Origin: Pelagovum sp. HNIBRBA483
GTDB taxonomy: Bacteria; Pseudomonadota; Alphaproteobacteria; Rhodobacterales; Rhodobacteraceae
NCBI RefSeq assembly: GCF_040931995.1
Contig: NZ_CP162412.1
Coordinates: forward strand, 2,108,001 to 2,172,000
Direction of reading: 5' to 3'
Length of the DNA stretch: 64,000 nucleotides
Translations under genes and position numbers: made by a program
The notes under the pieces: generated by a model
Told to the model about the DNA's origin: nothing
What the model saw: only the letters and a program-made list of their open reading frames with translations
The model's database searches: none
In this document: one piece after another, positions 30,058 through 38,802 of the stretch
Layout: each line of letters starts with the position of its first letter
How positions within the stretch are numbered: the stretch's first letter is position 1

Positions 30058-30987
30058 ATGGCGCATGATGTGGTGATTTTGGGGGTGTTCGCGGGAGACG
30101 CGACCTTTAAAGCAGCGCGCTTGCCGGTCTTGGGAGAAACACTGCTTGGCGACGGGTTCTCGCTCGGCCCTGGCGGAAAAGGCTCCAATCAAGCGATTGC
30201 CGCCGCAAAGGCTGGCGCCGACACGGCCTTCATCACCCGCCTCGGGGATGATGCGTTTGCCGCGCTCGCCTATGAGACATGGAAGACAGCAGGCGTGACG
30301 CCCTTGGTGCGCACAATGCCCGATGAGGCCACGGGAGCGGCGTTCATCTTCTTGGAGCAAGGCACCGGCCAGAACGCGATCATCGTCTGCCCTGGTGCAG
30401 CGACGGGTATCGCAGCGGATGACATGGACGCGCAGGCTGAAGCGATCAGCGGCGCGAAGGTCTTTGTCGCGCAACTGGAACAGCCGTTGGAAGCCGCGCA
30501 ACGTGGATTGGAGATCGCTCGGGCGGCGGGTGTGACCACGATCCTGAACCCAGCCCCCGCACGCGCCCTACCGGACGACGTGCTGAAACTTTGCGATCTG
30601 TTGACCCCGAATGAATCCGAGACGGAGATTTTGACCGGTCTGCCGGTCCGCACCATTGAGGAAGCAGAAACCGCTGCGCGTGCTTTGCAGGCGCGTGGGC
30701 CTAAGAACATCATCCTGACATTGGGGGAAAACGGTGCGCTCTGGTATGACGGGGACCACATGCGGATGATCGAGCCAATGCACGCGGGAGACACTGTAGA
30801 CACAACCGGCGCAGGCGATGCCTTCAACGGTGGTCTGGCAACAGCATTGGCCGAGGGGCGCCCGCTTGACGATAGCCTGCAATTCGCCACCGCTGTCGCG
30901 GCAATTTCTGTCACCCGACGGGGCGCGGGACAAGCGATGCCTTCTCGCGCGGAGGTTGAAGCGTTACTGGCCAAAAAAGGCCTATAA
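30058..30987 (+). CDS. rbsK: Ribokinase
   Basis: 309 residues from the ATG at 30058, preceded by GGAGGGGCG. PfkB-family signatures are the N-terminal GPGGKGSNQAIAAAKAG (sugar-binding glycine pair) and the C-terminal DTTGAGDAFNGG catalytic motif. NPAPAR and LTPNESET in the middle are typical of ribokinase. It phosphorylates ribose to ribose-5-phosphate. No ribose transporter is adjacent, so a different pentose or nucleoside-derived sugar is possible. An 80-base gap separates it from bhcR. Confidence 0.85.
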   Translation: MAHDVVILGVFAGDATFKAARLPVLGETLLGDGFSLGPGGKGSNQAIAAAKAGADTAFITRLGDDAFAALAYETWKTAGVTPLVRTMPDEATGAAFIFLEQGTGQNAIIVCPGAATGIAADDMDAQAEAISGAKVFVAQLEQPLEAAQRGLEIARAAGVTTILNPAPARALPDDVLKLCDLLTPNESETEILTGLPVRTIEEAETAARALQARGPKNIILTLGENGALWYDGDHMRMIEPMHAGDTVDTTGAGDAFNGGLATALAEGRPLDDSLQFATAVAAISVTRRGAGQAMPSRAEVEALLAKKGL

Positions 30988-31015
30988 AACGGCGAATGGG
31001 GATGACAGGAATGGC

Positions 31016-31055
31016 TCCCCTTGATAGGGGAAAGGTCGATAACGAGCGGACCTTT
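31016..31055 (+). promoter_or_regulatory. Two small hairpins before galU
   Basis: TCCCC-TTGATA-GGGGA (31016-31031) and AAAGGTC / GACCTTT with an 11-base loop (31031-31055) occupy the gap between rbsK and galU; the second ends in T4 two bases before the galU ATG. Together they could act as a weak terminator of rbsK or as a leader structure for galU. Confidence 0.4.
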
Positions 31056-31057
31056 TC

Positions 31058-31948
31058 ATGACCAAAAAAATTCGCAAAGCGGTATTTCCTGTGGCGGGGT
31101 TGGGAACTCGGTTCCTGCCTGCAACGAAAGCCATGCCGAAAGAACTCCTGCCTATCGTCGACAAGCCGATCATTCAATATGCGGTGGAAGAGGCGATCGC
31201 GGCGGGCATTACTGATCTGATCTTCGTCACCGGCCGCACAAAGAGGGCCATCGAGGATCATTTTGATGCCAATCTGGAACTTGAAAGCGCCCTAAGCGCC
31301 AAGGGCAAAGACGATCTGCGGGAAATGGTGCGCAATATCGTTCCTGAAGGGGTGAATTGCATCTTCATCCGGCAGGCGGAGGCATTGGGTCTGGGTCATG
31401 CGGTGCTGTGCGCCGAACCGGTCGTGGGTAATGAGCCTTTTGCGGTATTGCTGGCAGATGACCTGATCCGTGGTGAAACCCTGCCGACACAGGCGCTCGT
31501 GACGGCCTATGAAAAGATACCTGCGACGACGCTCTCCGTTACGCGGGTACCAAAGGACGAGGTGGACAAATACGGCATCGTTGCGCCCGACGGAACGGTC
31601 AATGGTGGCATTGTGCCGGTGGCTGGCATCATTGAAAAGCCGCCTGTTGCGTCCGCGCCATCCGATCTGGCGTCGATCGGGCGGTACGTTCTGGAGCCGG
31701 AGATCTTTGACATTTTGCGCAACCAGCCGCCGGGGCATGGGGGCGAAATCCAACTGGCAGACGCGATCAACACGCGCGCCAATGCAGGCAAGGTTCAGGC
31801 CGTTGCGCTCACTGGCGACCGTTATGACTGCGGATCGAAATTCGGCTATTTGCAAGCGATTGTTGATTTCGCGCTCGATGACCCCAATTTTGGCGCAGAT
31901 TTCCGACGGTTCATTGCTGCGCGCGCGCAAGGACTGGCCGCTGAATGA
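31058..31948 (+). CDS. galU: UTP-glucose-1-phosphate uridylyltransferase
   Basis: 296 residues. The nucleotidyltransferase motif is [20 protein letters not shown] near residues 8-27, followed by [10 protein letters not shown] and [10 protein letters not shown]. It makes UDP-glucose for exopolysaccharide and glycolipid synthesis. The stop overlaps the galE start (ATGA), indicating an operon with coupled translation; galE then turns UDP-glucose into UDP-galactose. Confidence 0.96.
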   Translation: MTKKIRKAVFPVAGLGTRFLPATKAMPKELLPIVDKPIIQYAVEEAIAAGITDLIFVTGRTKRAIEDHFDANLELESALSAKGKDDLREMVRNIVPEGVNCIFIRQAEALGLGHAVLCAEPVVGNEPFAVLLADDLIRGETLPTQALVTAYEKIPATTLSVTRVPKDEVDKYGIVAPDGTVNGGIVPVAGIIEKPPVASAPSDLASIGRYVLEPEIFDILRNQPPGHGGEIQLADAINTRANAGKVQAVALTGDRYDCGSKFGYLQAIVDFALDDPNFGADFRRFIAARAQGLAAE

Positions 31949-32973
31949 CGGCCACACGCGGAAATGTCCTCGTCACCGGCGGGGCCGGCTATATCGGTTC
32001 CCATGCGTGCAAGGCACTGGCGGCCGCTGGGTTTACGCCGATAGCGTTCGACAACCTATCGACGGGCTGGCCGCAGGCGGTGCAGTTCGGCCCGCTTGAG
32101 ATCGGTGATCTCATGGATCGGGCGCGGCTGGACACGGTTTTTGCCACACACCAGCCTATTGCCGTCATGCACTTCGCAGCGCTGTCGCTTGTGGGCGAGT
32201 CGATGGAGAAACCCGGAAAATACTGGCGCGAGAACGTCACCGGCGCGCTGAACCTCATCGAAGCGGCGCTGGCCAGCGGCTGCAAGGAGTTCATCTTCAG
32301 CTCCACGTGCGCCACCTTTGGCGACCATGACGGCGTGACGCTGACCGAGGATACCGCGCAATATCCGATCAATGCCTATGGCGGCTCGAAAAAGGCGATT
32401 GAGGAAATCCTCAAGGACTTTGCGGCGAGCGACGGGCTGAACCATGTAATCTTCCGTTATTTCAACGTGGCAGGCGCCGATCCGGAAGGGCAGATCGGCG
32501 AATTGCACGAGCCTGAAACCCATCTCATCCCCATTGTGATAGATGCCGCGCGGGGAAAGCGGGACTCGGTTGCGATCTATGGAGACGACTACGCAACGCC
32601 GGACGGAACCTGCATTCGCGACTACGTTCATGTGATGGATCTGGTTGATGCTCATCTGGCAGGGCTGGAATGGCGGCTGGCCGGGTGGGAGAACCGCGCG
32701 TTCAATCTCGGGACGGGACATGGCTATTCAGTGCGGGAGGTGATCGATACGGTCAAGCGCGTGACCAATGTGCCGTTTACCGTTAACAACGCGGCGCGAC
32801 GGGCGGGGGATGCCGCTTTTCTGGTCTCCGGCTCTGAACGGGCCTTGAACGAGCTGGGCTGGAGCCCGAAACGCTCAGCGCTTGAAACGATCGTGCGCGA
32901 TGCGCATCGCTGGCACCTCTCCGGCATTGCCGAGACATGGGCGGCGCAAGGGCGTGCTCCAGCAAAACGCTAG
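31945..32973 (+). CDS. galE: UDP-glucose 4-epimerase
   Basis: 342 residues. Extended SDR: N-terminal [21 protein letters not shown] site, [10 protein letters not shown] with catalytic Ser/Thr, and the YGGSK catalytic Tyr-Lys pair. [14 protein letters not shown] near the C-terminus is typical of GalE. It interconverts UDP-glucose and UDP-galactose. Coupled to galU by a 4-base overlap and convergent with the DUF3726-like gene, 3 bases away. Confidence 0.95.
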   Translation: MTATRGNVLVTGGAGYIGSHACKALAAAGFTPIAFDNLSTGWPQAVQFGPLEIGDLMDRARLDTVFATHQPIAVMHFAALSLVGESMEKPGKYWRENVTGALNLIEAALASGCKEFIFSSTCATFGDHDGVTLTEDTAQYPINAYGGSKKAIEEILKDFAASDGLNHVIFRYFNVAGADPEGQIGELHEPETHLIPIVIDAARGKRDSVAIYGDDYATPDGTCIRDYVHVMDLVDAHLAGLEWRLAGWENRAFNLGTGHGYSVREVIDTVKRVTNVPFTVNNAARRAGDAAFLVSGSERALNELGWSPKRSALETIVRDAHRWHLSGIAETWAAQGRAPAKR

Positions 32974-32976
32974 GCG

Positions 32977-33627
32977 CTAGTCGTTATCGGTGGTTCCAGC
33001 GCCAGCGCCTTTGGCGCGGCTTTCCTCTGTTGCAGGCGCATAGGTGCGGGCCGCAAATGCGTTTAGTTGTTCATAGGTATCGTAGGAAACGGCGCAACGG
33101 CTTGCCTGTTCTGACAAATCAACAAGGCTCGGGTCGTCACTTGGCGTAATCTTGACGTGGTCACTGTTTGACACACGGCGGCGCAGCCCTGACCAAGCGA
33201 TATCGCCGTTGGGCCGCGCTGCCGCAGTAAAACCGAACCAAGAAAGGGTCAACGGTCGGCCGAGCGTTTGGGCCGCTCGCGCGACCGCGGGCAGGAGCAA
33301 TAAGGGCCACTGAATGGGACCAATATCAATCTGACTGTCAAAAATCGCCGGTCGGTCAGCAATTGCGCGGGCAGTGGTGATCGGGCATAACATCCCGTCT
33401 TCGGCAGGTTGGATGCGTTGGCCAAAGAGATTGGGCGGCAGGGGTGCTTTTCCGTCTGGTGCCTCGTTATCGATCAACAGGGCCGCAAGCACGCCTGCGG
33501 CAGAAAATCCGTGGTGCTCCAGCCAACGGATATCGCGCGCCGCTTCGTCTGCGACACCCCAGCTGAACCCTGCGCCCCGAGCCGCCTTGCGGGCGAGCGC
33601 TTCGATCTCACCAAGGGACAGGTCCAT
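32977..33627 (-). CDS. DUF3726-like protein of unknown function
   Basis: 216 residues. The start LSLGEIEALARKAARGAGFSWG resembles the DUF3726 family as I recall it; there is no obvious catalytic motif, signal peptide or membrane helix. The C-terminal 20 or so residues are polar and probably disordered. It starts directly at the base after the stop of the 567-residue unknown gene and is the last member of an operon with aldehyde dehydrogenase and membrane dipeptidase. Function unknown; the tight coupling suggests it works with those enzymes. Confidence 0.7.
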   Translation of the reverse strand: MDLSLGEIEALARKAARGAGFSWGVADEAARDIRWLEHHGFSAAGVLAALLIDNEAPDGKAPLPPNLFGQRIQPAEDGMLCPITTARAIADRPAIFDSQIDIGPIQWPLLLLPAVARAAQTLGRPLTLSWFGFTAAARPNGDIAWSGLRRRVSNSDHVKITPSDDPSLVDLSEQASRCAVSYDTYEQLNAFAARTYAPATEESRAKGAGAGTTDND

Positions 33628-35331
33628 CTACTGCTTTCCAATCGTCGGATAAGACCAATCATCGGCGGCAAGTTGATCACGCTCCCACGGCATCGGCGCG
33701 TTCTGGAACATGTTGATCCGCAACCAACGGTCCGAACGCGGATCGAAATGTTGAGCACCAAAAAAGGCCAGTTTTGCCCGCAACAGATCAATCGGCATCA
33801 TCTCTTGGCTGATCGTGTTGTCACGGATTTCTGCATATGGATGGGAGGCTAAAAGCTGTACGCGGCGCACGGCATGGCGGTGTTCCGGACGGCGCAGCAG
33901 TATATCGGCGACGGGCTCGTCAGGCGCATGTTTTCGCAGTTCCCGATACAGAGCCGCGACATCTCGCCCCGGCGCCAAAGGTTGTTCGTAGTCAGCGATA
34001 TCTTCTTCGAACCGCTCGCCGAGGCGGGGTTCGAGCTTTTCTTCAGAGACGTACCACGCGCGGGCTGTTTCGGATCTTTTGTCCCAATCAACGTTCAGTG
34101 CCCAGTCGTAGCGGGACTCGATCAAATGACAGATCTGGGACACCCGCATCCGGCCGTCGATCTCGGCGACCGCGCTTTCATCGGCGGCCATTGAATCGGC
34201 CAGCGGATCAACCAAGGCTGGATAAGGCTCCAACATCAGGGAAACGAGGAGTTCCTGCCCTTCGAGGCTGAGGTTCTCGCACCCCCAGTTATAGAGCCGG
34301 TCCCAAGGCCCAAAATTCCAGATATTCGCATCGTCGATCACCTCAACGATTTTTTCAACGTTGAGGCGCAAATCCGAAAGCTTAGCGAGCTGATAATCGC
34401 TCGTGGTGAACCAATCGGCAACGTTCAGCGCGGCACGCGCGACAAGATCGCGAAAGCGGGCGGCTTCGTCCGTGCTTGCATTTTCGAGGCGACGGACACG
34501 GGCCAATGCTTCCTCGCGCGCGGCGATCCAGTTGTTCAGAAGAGCTGGATGGTTGATCAAGAACGGGGCCATGCCAAGGCCCGTTGAATTGCCTATACCG
34601 AGCCGGCGGCGCAACTCCGGCGCAAGGGGCACGGCCGTATCAGGCGCGCGAACGCGGGCCAGATGTTCGACCAGATCACCGACGAACACCCGCGTGAGAT
34701 AGACGGACATCATTTCGACCTGGAAAGGCGCAACAAACTCGGGGCGGTTAGCGATCTGCGTACGATCTGCGGCACCGAACTTGCCGGAGCCATAAACCGC
34801 CGTCGTGCGCATCAGGTAGCCGATGGAGGTCACCATTTCAGTATCTGGCTGGCGGCCGGCGGCCAGATGGCCAACCACATGCTCCCATAGGCGCACCGAG
34901 CGGTTCGCACGGGAGAGGCTCAGTTCTTTTTCGGAAATTCGGCCCGCTTCTTGTTTTGGGACGTTCTGTGACAAACGTTTTATGTCTTCGGCGGTGGGAA
35001 CCCCGTCAAACAGGGTAAACGTGGCGTCCCAAGCGGTGGCGATCACGCGATCGGAGCGTTGTTCGGCGGGCAAATCATGCGCAAAGGCGATGAGCGAGTA
35101 ACTATGCGCGGGGCCATGCAGGGTGTAGACAGCGTGACCTTCGCCCTTGCCATTGATCTCGAACGCGCCGCGCTCGAAACGCCAGTTCTCAGCGACGATG
35201 CGGCGCAGAAGAATCCGCATGAAGGACAAACGATGCTGGTGGATAGACCCAAGCCGCGCGAGGGTCATTACCTCGGACGGGTCGCGCATACCGACGATCT
35301 CACGAACGTTGTCTCTCGCCAGATTGTTCAT
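33628..35331 (-). CDS. Conserved-looking protein of unknown function, 567 residues
   Basis: I do not recognise a family. The ATG at 35331 forms TGATG with the dipeptidase stop, and GGAGCT precedes it; a GTG three bases earlier is the alternative. The protein is soluble, rich in Arg, Glu and Trp, with no signal peptide and no nucleotide-binding motif. Distinct segments include WDATFTLFDGVPTAEDI (about residues 100-116), LWEHVVGHLAAGRQPD, GIGNSTGLGMAPFLINHPALLNNW cut here to GLGMAPFLINHPAL, and NIWNFGPWDRLYNWGCEN in the last third. Helical overall. It sits between the dipeptidase and the DUF3726-like gene with overlapping frames, so it very likely shares their pathway. Confidence 0.75.
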   Translation of the reverse strand: MNNLARDNVREIVGMRDPSEVMTLARLGSIHQHRLSFMRILLRRIVAENWRFERGAFEINGKGEGHAVYTLHGPAHSYSLIAFAHDLPAEQRSDRVIATAWDATFTLFDGVPTAEDIKRLSQNVPKQEAGRISEKELSLSRANRSVRLWEHVVGHLAAGRQPDTEMVTSIGYLMRTTAVYGSGKFGAADRTQIANRPEFVAPFQVEMMSVYLTRVFVGDLVEHLARVRAPDTAVPLAPELRRRLGIGNSTGLGMAPFLINHPALLNNWIAAREEALARVRRLENASTDEAARFRDLVARAALNVADWFTTSDYQLAKLSDLRLNVEKIVEVIDDANIWNFGPWDRLYNWGCENLSLEGQELLVSLMLEPYPALVDPLADSMAADESAVAEIDGRMRVSQICHLIESRYDWALNVDWDKRSETARAWYVSEEKLEPRLGERFEEDIADYEQPLAPGRDVAALYRELRKHAPDEPVADILLRRPEHRHAVRRVQLLASHPYAEIRDNTISQEMMPIDLLRAKLAFFGAQHFDPRSDRWLRINMFQNAPMPWERDQLAADDWSYPTIGKQ

Positions 35332-36311
35332 CACTTAGCTCCAAAGTTCTCATCAAAGAAGCGTAGCCAGTTTTCGCCCATAATCGCCGCAACTTCGGTT
35401 GCATCGAAGCCTGCTGCGGCAAGGCCTTGTTCGATACTGCCGAAATCGCGGTTATCTTTGAACCAGTCGGGCATCGGCGGAAAGCCAGGCGCGCTGGCCG
35501 AACCTTCGCCGTAGTCAATCTCCTTGGTCCAGCGACCGACTCGCATCCATTCAACGACAGTATCAGGCTGATCCTGACAAAGGTCGGAGCCGATGCCTAG
35601 ATGCTTCACACCGAATTTATCGGCCGCATCCGCAACCATCTGGCAAAAGCTCGCCAGCGTGCAGGCGCTCTTGTCTTTCAAATGGTGCGGGTAAAGCGAA
35701 AAGCCGATCATACCGCCGTTTTGCGTCACCGCGCGGATGACGTCGTCTTTCTTGTTGCGCAGCGCGGGGTGCCAGCTGTGGGGGTTGGCATGGGTGATCG
35801 CGATGGGACGCTCCGAGATGTCCGCTGCCTCGATGGTCGAACGGTCTGCCGAGTGGGACATGTCGATGACGAGCCCTACCCTGTTCATCTCTTTGATCAC
35901 CTGCTTGCCCATACGGGTGATGCCGGGGTCTTCGGCCTCGTAGCAGCCTGTGGCGAGGAGCGACTGGTTGTTGTAGCTCAGCTGCATGAACCGCGCGCCG
36001 AGGGTGTGGAGGATCTCCACCAACCCGATATCATCCTCTATCGGGCTTGGGTTCTGAAACCCGAAAATGATTGCCGTGCGGCCATCCTGCTTTGCCTGCC
36101 GCACATCCGCGCCGGTGCGGGCTTGGCAGATTAGATCGGGGTATTGCTCGAACCAGCGGTTCCATTGCTCCATATTGAGCACGGTTTCGCGGAAGTTCTC
36201 GTGATAGGCGATGGTCACATGCACCGCATCGACGGCCCCTTCGCGCATCTGGCGGAAGATCTTCTCGGACCAGTTGGCATATTGCAGGCAATCGATGCGG
36301 TGGGCGCTCAT
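35331..36311 (-). CDS. Membrane dipeptidase (renal dipeptidase, peptidase family M19)
   Basis: 326 residues. Family M19 features are the conserved GFQNPSPIEDD, NNQSLLATGCYE, the metal-binding VIDMSHSA with its His, ITHANPHSW and GIGSDLCQD near residues 235-250. Despite the family name there is no signal peptide, so it is cytoplasmic. M19 enzymes cleave dipeptides or related amide/lactam compounds. ATG overlaps the aldehyde dehydrogenase stop by 4 bases. M19 genes occur beside dimethylglycine/sarcosine catabolic genes in pseudomonads, so a role in handling small N-substituted amino acids is possible. Confidence 0.87.
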   Translation of the reverse strand: MSAHRIDCLQYANWSEKIFRQMREGAVDAVHVTIAYHENFRETVLNMEQWNRWFEQYPDLICQARTGADVRQAKQDGRTAIIFGFQNPSPIEDDIGLVEILHTLGARFMQLSYNNQSLLATGCYEAEDPGITRMGKQVIKEMNRVGLVIDMSHSADRSTIEAADISERPIAITHANPHSWHPALRNKKDDVIRAVTQNGGMIGFSLYPHHLKDKSACTLASFCQMVADAADKFGVKHLGIGSDLCQDQPDTVVEWMRVGRWTKEIDYGEGSASAPGFPPMPDWFKDNRDFGSIEQGLAAAGFDATEVAAIMGENWLRFFDENFGAK

Positions 36312-37759
36312 TCCGGTGTCCCCGCGCTGATATAGGCGGTTTTGACCGTGGTATAGAACTCTGCCGCGTAGCTGCCCTGTTCGCGCGCGCCGTAGCTGCT
36401 TTCACCGCGCCCACCGAAGGGGACGTGATAATCGGTGCCTGCGGTGGGCAAGTTCACGGTGACGACGCCGGTGCGGGCGTTGCGGCGAAAATGCGTGGCG
36501 CGCGCGAGGCTTTGAGTGACGATCCCGGAGGTGAGGCCGAACCGGGTATCGTTGACGACGCTCAGTGCCTCGTCATAGCTGCCGACCTTGATAACAGAGG
36601 TCAGCGGCGCGAACATTTCCTCGCGGTTGATCTCCATCTGGTTGGTGGTGTTGAGGAACACGCCGGGCGACATGTAATAGCCTTCGGTGTCGCGGTTCAG
36701 CCGTTCGCCGCCGCAGGCGAGTTCGGCGCCTTCGCTGCGGCCCTTTTCGACCCAAGCGAGGTTTTCATTAAGTTGCCCTTCGCTGACCACTGGACCGATC
36801 TGCGTGCCGTCTTTAAGCGCGTGATCGACGACCATCGCCTGTGCGCCTGCGACGAGTTTATCGACGAAAGCATCATGGATGCCCTCATGAACCACGAGCC
36901 GCGAGGACGCGGTGCATTTCTGCCCTGTGCCGCCAAAGGCACCGCCCAAGGCAAGGGCAACTGCGAGATCGAGATCGGCATCATCCATCACGGCGAGCGC
37001 GTTCTTTGACCCCATCTCCATCTGCACTTTCGTCAGGTTCTGGATGGCGGCGGCGGCGATGCCTTTGCCCACCGGCACCGAACCGGTGAAGGAAATGGCG
37101 TTCACGCCCGTGCTTTCGACAAGGCGCTGACCGACCGAACCACCCGACCCCATCACGAGATTGAAAAGTCCCTTTGGGATGTCCTGACGGGAGATGATCT
37201 CGGTCAGGGCATGGGCCGATGCGGGGGTGAGGTTGGCCGGTTTCCAGATCACAGCGTTACCAAACGCCAGTGCGGGCGCGATCTTCCAGCTCGCGGTGGC
37301 GGTGGGGAAGTTCCAAGGGCTGATCACAGCGACGACGCCCACCGGCTCGCGGCGCACGTCGATCTCGACGCCCGGGCGAACGCTGTCTGCCGTATCACCG
37401 ATCTGGCGGAGCACTTCGGCCGCGTAATAGGTGAAGAACTGACCGGCGCGGAACACCTCGCCCTTGCCTTCGGCAAAGGGTTTTCCCTCTTCGCGGCTGA
37501 GAAGCGTACCCAGTTCCTCGGCCCGCGCCATCAGCTCGTTACCAATCGCCATCAGGACGTTTTGCTTACGCTCCAGCGGATAGGCGGCCCATTCGCGCTG
37601 GGCGGCATGAGCGGCATCCAGCGCGGAGTCCAACTGCGCGGCGCTGGCCTGCGCAAAATGACCGATCAAATCGGATAAATCAGAGGGGTTCCGGTTCTCG
37701 ATTGCGGCATCACCCGCCACCCAGTCACCAGCGATGTAGTTCTTAAATTCTTGCGCCAT
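36308..37759 (-). CDS. NAD(P)-dependent aldehyde dehydrogenase (alpha-ketoglutaric-semialdehyde-dehydrogenase-like)
   Basis: 483 residues. The ALDH motifs are complete: SPWNFPTATASWKIAPALA, FTGSVPVGKG, EMGSKNALAV with the general-base Glu, and FGGTGQKCTASSRLV with catalytic Cys. The GGTGQKCTASSR form is common in 2,5-dioxovalerate dehydrogenases, so alpha-ketoglutaric semialdehyde is a plausible substrate, but others are possible. First gene of the operon that continues into dipeptidase, the unknown protein and the DUF3726-like protein; it lies 77 bases after the LysR gene on the same strand. Confidence 0.88.
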   Translation of the reverse strand: MAQEFKNYIAGDWVAGDAAIENRNPSDLSDLIGHFAQASAAQLDSALDAAHAAQREWAAYPLERKQNVLMAIGNELMARAEELGTLLSREEGKPFAEGKGEVFRAGQFFTYYAAEVLRQIGDTADSVRPGVEIDVRREPVGVVAVISPWNFPTATASWKIAPALAFGNAVIWKPANLTPASAHALTEIISRQDIPKGLFNLVMGSGGSVGQRLVESTGVNAISFTGSVPVGKGIAAAAIQNLTKVQMEMGSKNALAVMDDADLDLAVALALGGAFGGTGQKCTASSRLVVHEGIHDAFVDKLVAGAQAMVVDHALKDGTQIGPVVSEGQLNENLAWVEKGRSEGAELACGGERLNRDTEGYYMSPGVFLNTTNQMEINREEMFAPLTSVIKVGSYDEALSVVNDTRFGLTSGIVTQSLARATHFRRNARTGVVTVNLPTAGTDYHVPFGGRGESSYGAREQGSYAAEFYTTVKTAYISAGTPE

Positions 37760-37828
37760 ATTGCCTTTCCCATTGCGTTGGAGCGACCCTATCGCGGCAG
37801 GGGATTTCAGGCAAAAGCAAAGTTATTT

Positions 37829-37847
37829 AGAAAATTTCAGATTTTCT
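37829..37847 (-). promoter_or_regulatory. AT-rich inverted repeat at the LysR/aldehyde dehydrogenase boundary
   Basis: AGAAAAT-TTCAG-ATTTTCT is a perfect 7-bp inverted repeat that overlaps the LysR stop codon and lies 70 bases before the aldehyde dehydrogenase start. It could be a weak terminator or a LysR-type binding site; no T-run follows. Confidence 0.35.
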
Positions 37848-38733
37848 GATCTTCGGGCGCCGGCCGTGCCGCTTCAATCCGTTCGGCCAGAGCGCGGGCG
37901 GCAGGGATCATCTCCTCGCGCGGTGGGGTAATGATCGACACCTCGCGCCGTTCGCTCATATCGCGGAGCGGAAGGAACGCCAGATCACGCAGATTGGTGC
38001 GCGCGACGAGCCTCGGCAGGATCGTGATGCCGATGCCTTCGCGCACCAAAGCCACTAAGGAGGCGGTATTCGGGACATGCATACGCGCCCGCGCCCGCAG
38101 CGGCGCAAAAGATGGGTCACGGATCAGGGCGCAGAGGTCATTGGTGATCAGGTCAACATCGGTCAGGTCGTCCCATGTCAGGCTGTCCCAGTTCTGTGCC
38201 AACGGGTGATCTGCCCTGCACACCACGCCAAAACGGTCTTGCATGAAGGGGCGCCGCTCCAACCCCGGCATGACCGGAACGGTGGCGAGGCCGATGTCGG
38301 CCTGCTCCTGCTCCATCGCTTGTTGGACGCCGATGGAGTTCATATCCCGCAGTTCGATGCGCACGCGGGGATGCTCGGCAAGGAAGGCCCGCAGAACAGG
38401 CGGCAGAACCGCCATCGCGACAGACGGCGTCGCGGCCAGACGCACAAGGCCCATTTCTGCCTGACTGAGCGCCTCGATCATGTCGAGCGTGCGGTCGAAA
38501 TGCTCCAGCTCCCGCTTCGCCGCCGCGTGGACAGAAGTGCCCAGCGCTGTAAGCCGCGCCTTGCGGCCGCTCTCAAACAAAGGCGCGCCGATGTGATCCT
38601 CGAATTGCTTCAATGTCATGGAGACAGCGGACGGTGTGCGCCCCAGCACCTCGGCTGCCGCCGCGAGGCTGCCTTGATCGACCACCGCGCGGAAGACGCG
38701 CAACATTTCGAGCTTGATTGCCATTTCAGCCAC
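37837..38733 (-). CDS. LysR family transcriptional regulator
   Basis: 298 residues from a GTG at 38733; an ATG at 38724 (giving Met-Ala-Ile-Lys) is equally possible because no clear ribosome site marks either. The N-terminal helix-turn-helix reads FRAVVDQGSLAAAAEVLGRT then SAVSMTLKQFE. The effector domain is normal. It precedes the aldehyde dehydrogenase-dipeptidase operon on the same strand, so it is probably its local regulator. Confidence 0.88.
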   Translation of the reverse strand: MAEMAIKLEMLRVFRAVVDQGSLAAAAEVLGRTPSAVSMTLKQFEDHIGAPLFESGRKARLTALGTSVHAAAKRELEHFDRTLDMIEALSQAEMGLVRLAATPSVAMAVLPPVLRAFLAEHPRVRIELRDMNSIGVQQAMEQEQADIGLATVPVMPGLERRPFMQDRFGVVCRADHPLAQNWDSLTWDDLTDVDLITNDLCALIRDPSFAPLRARARMHVPNTASLVALVREGIGITILPRLVARTNLRDLAFLPLRDMSERREVSIITPPREEMIPAARALAERIEAARPAPEDQKI

Positions 38734-38737
38734 GCTG

Positions 38738-38782
38738 CAAAAAGAAAAAGCCGACGACAGTTTTGCTGAACTATCGTCGGCT
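38738..38782 (-). terminator. Rho-independent terminator after the carboxy(nor)spermidine dehydrogenase gene
   Basis: Read on the minus strand, a 12-bp stem with one mismatch (AGCCGACGATAG / CTGTCGTCGGCT) and a 10-base loop is followed by TTTTTCTTTTT. It begins 21 bases after the dehydrogenase stop and ends just before the LysR start, separating the polyamine operon from the LysR unit. Confidence 0.85.
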
Positions 38783-38802
38783 GTAAAGAGCGTGTCAGGC
38801 GG

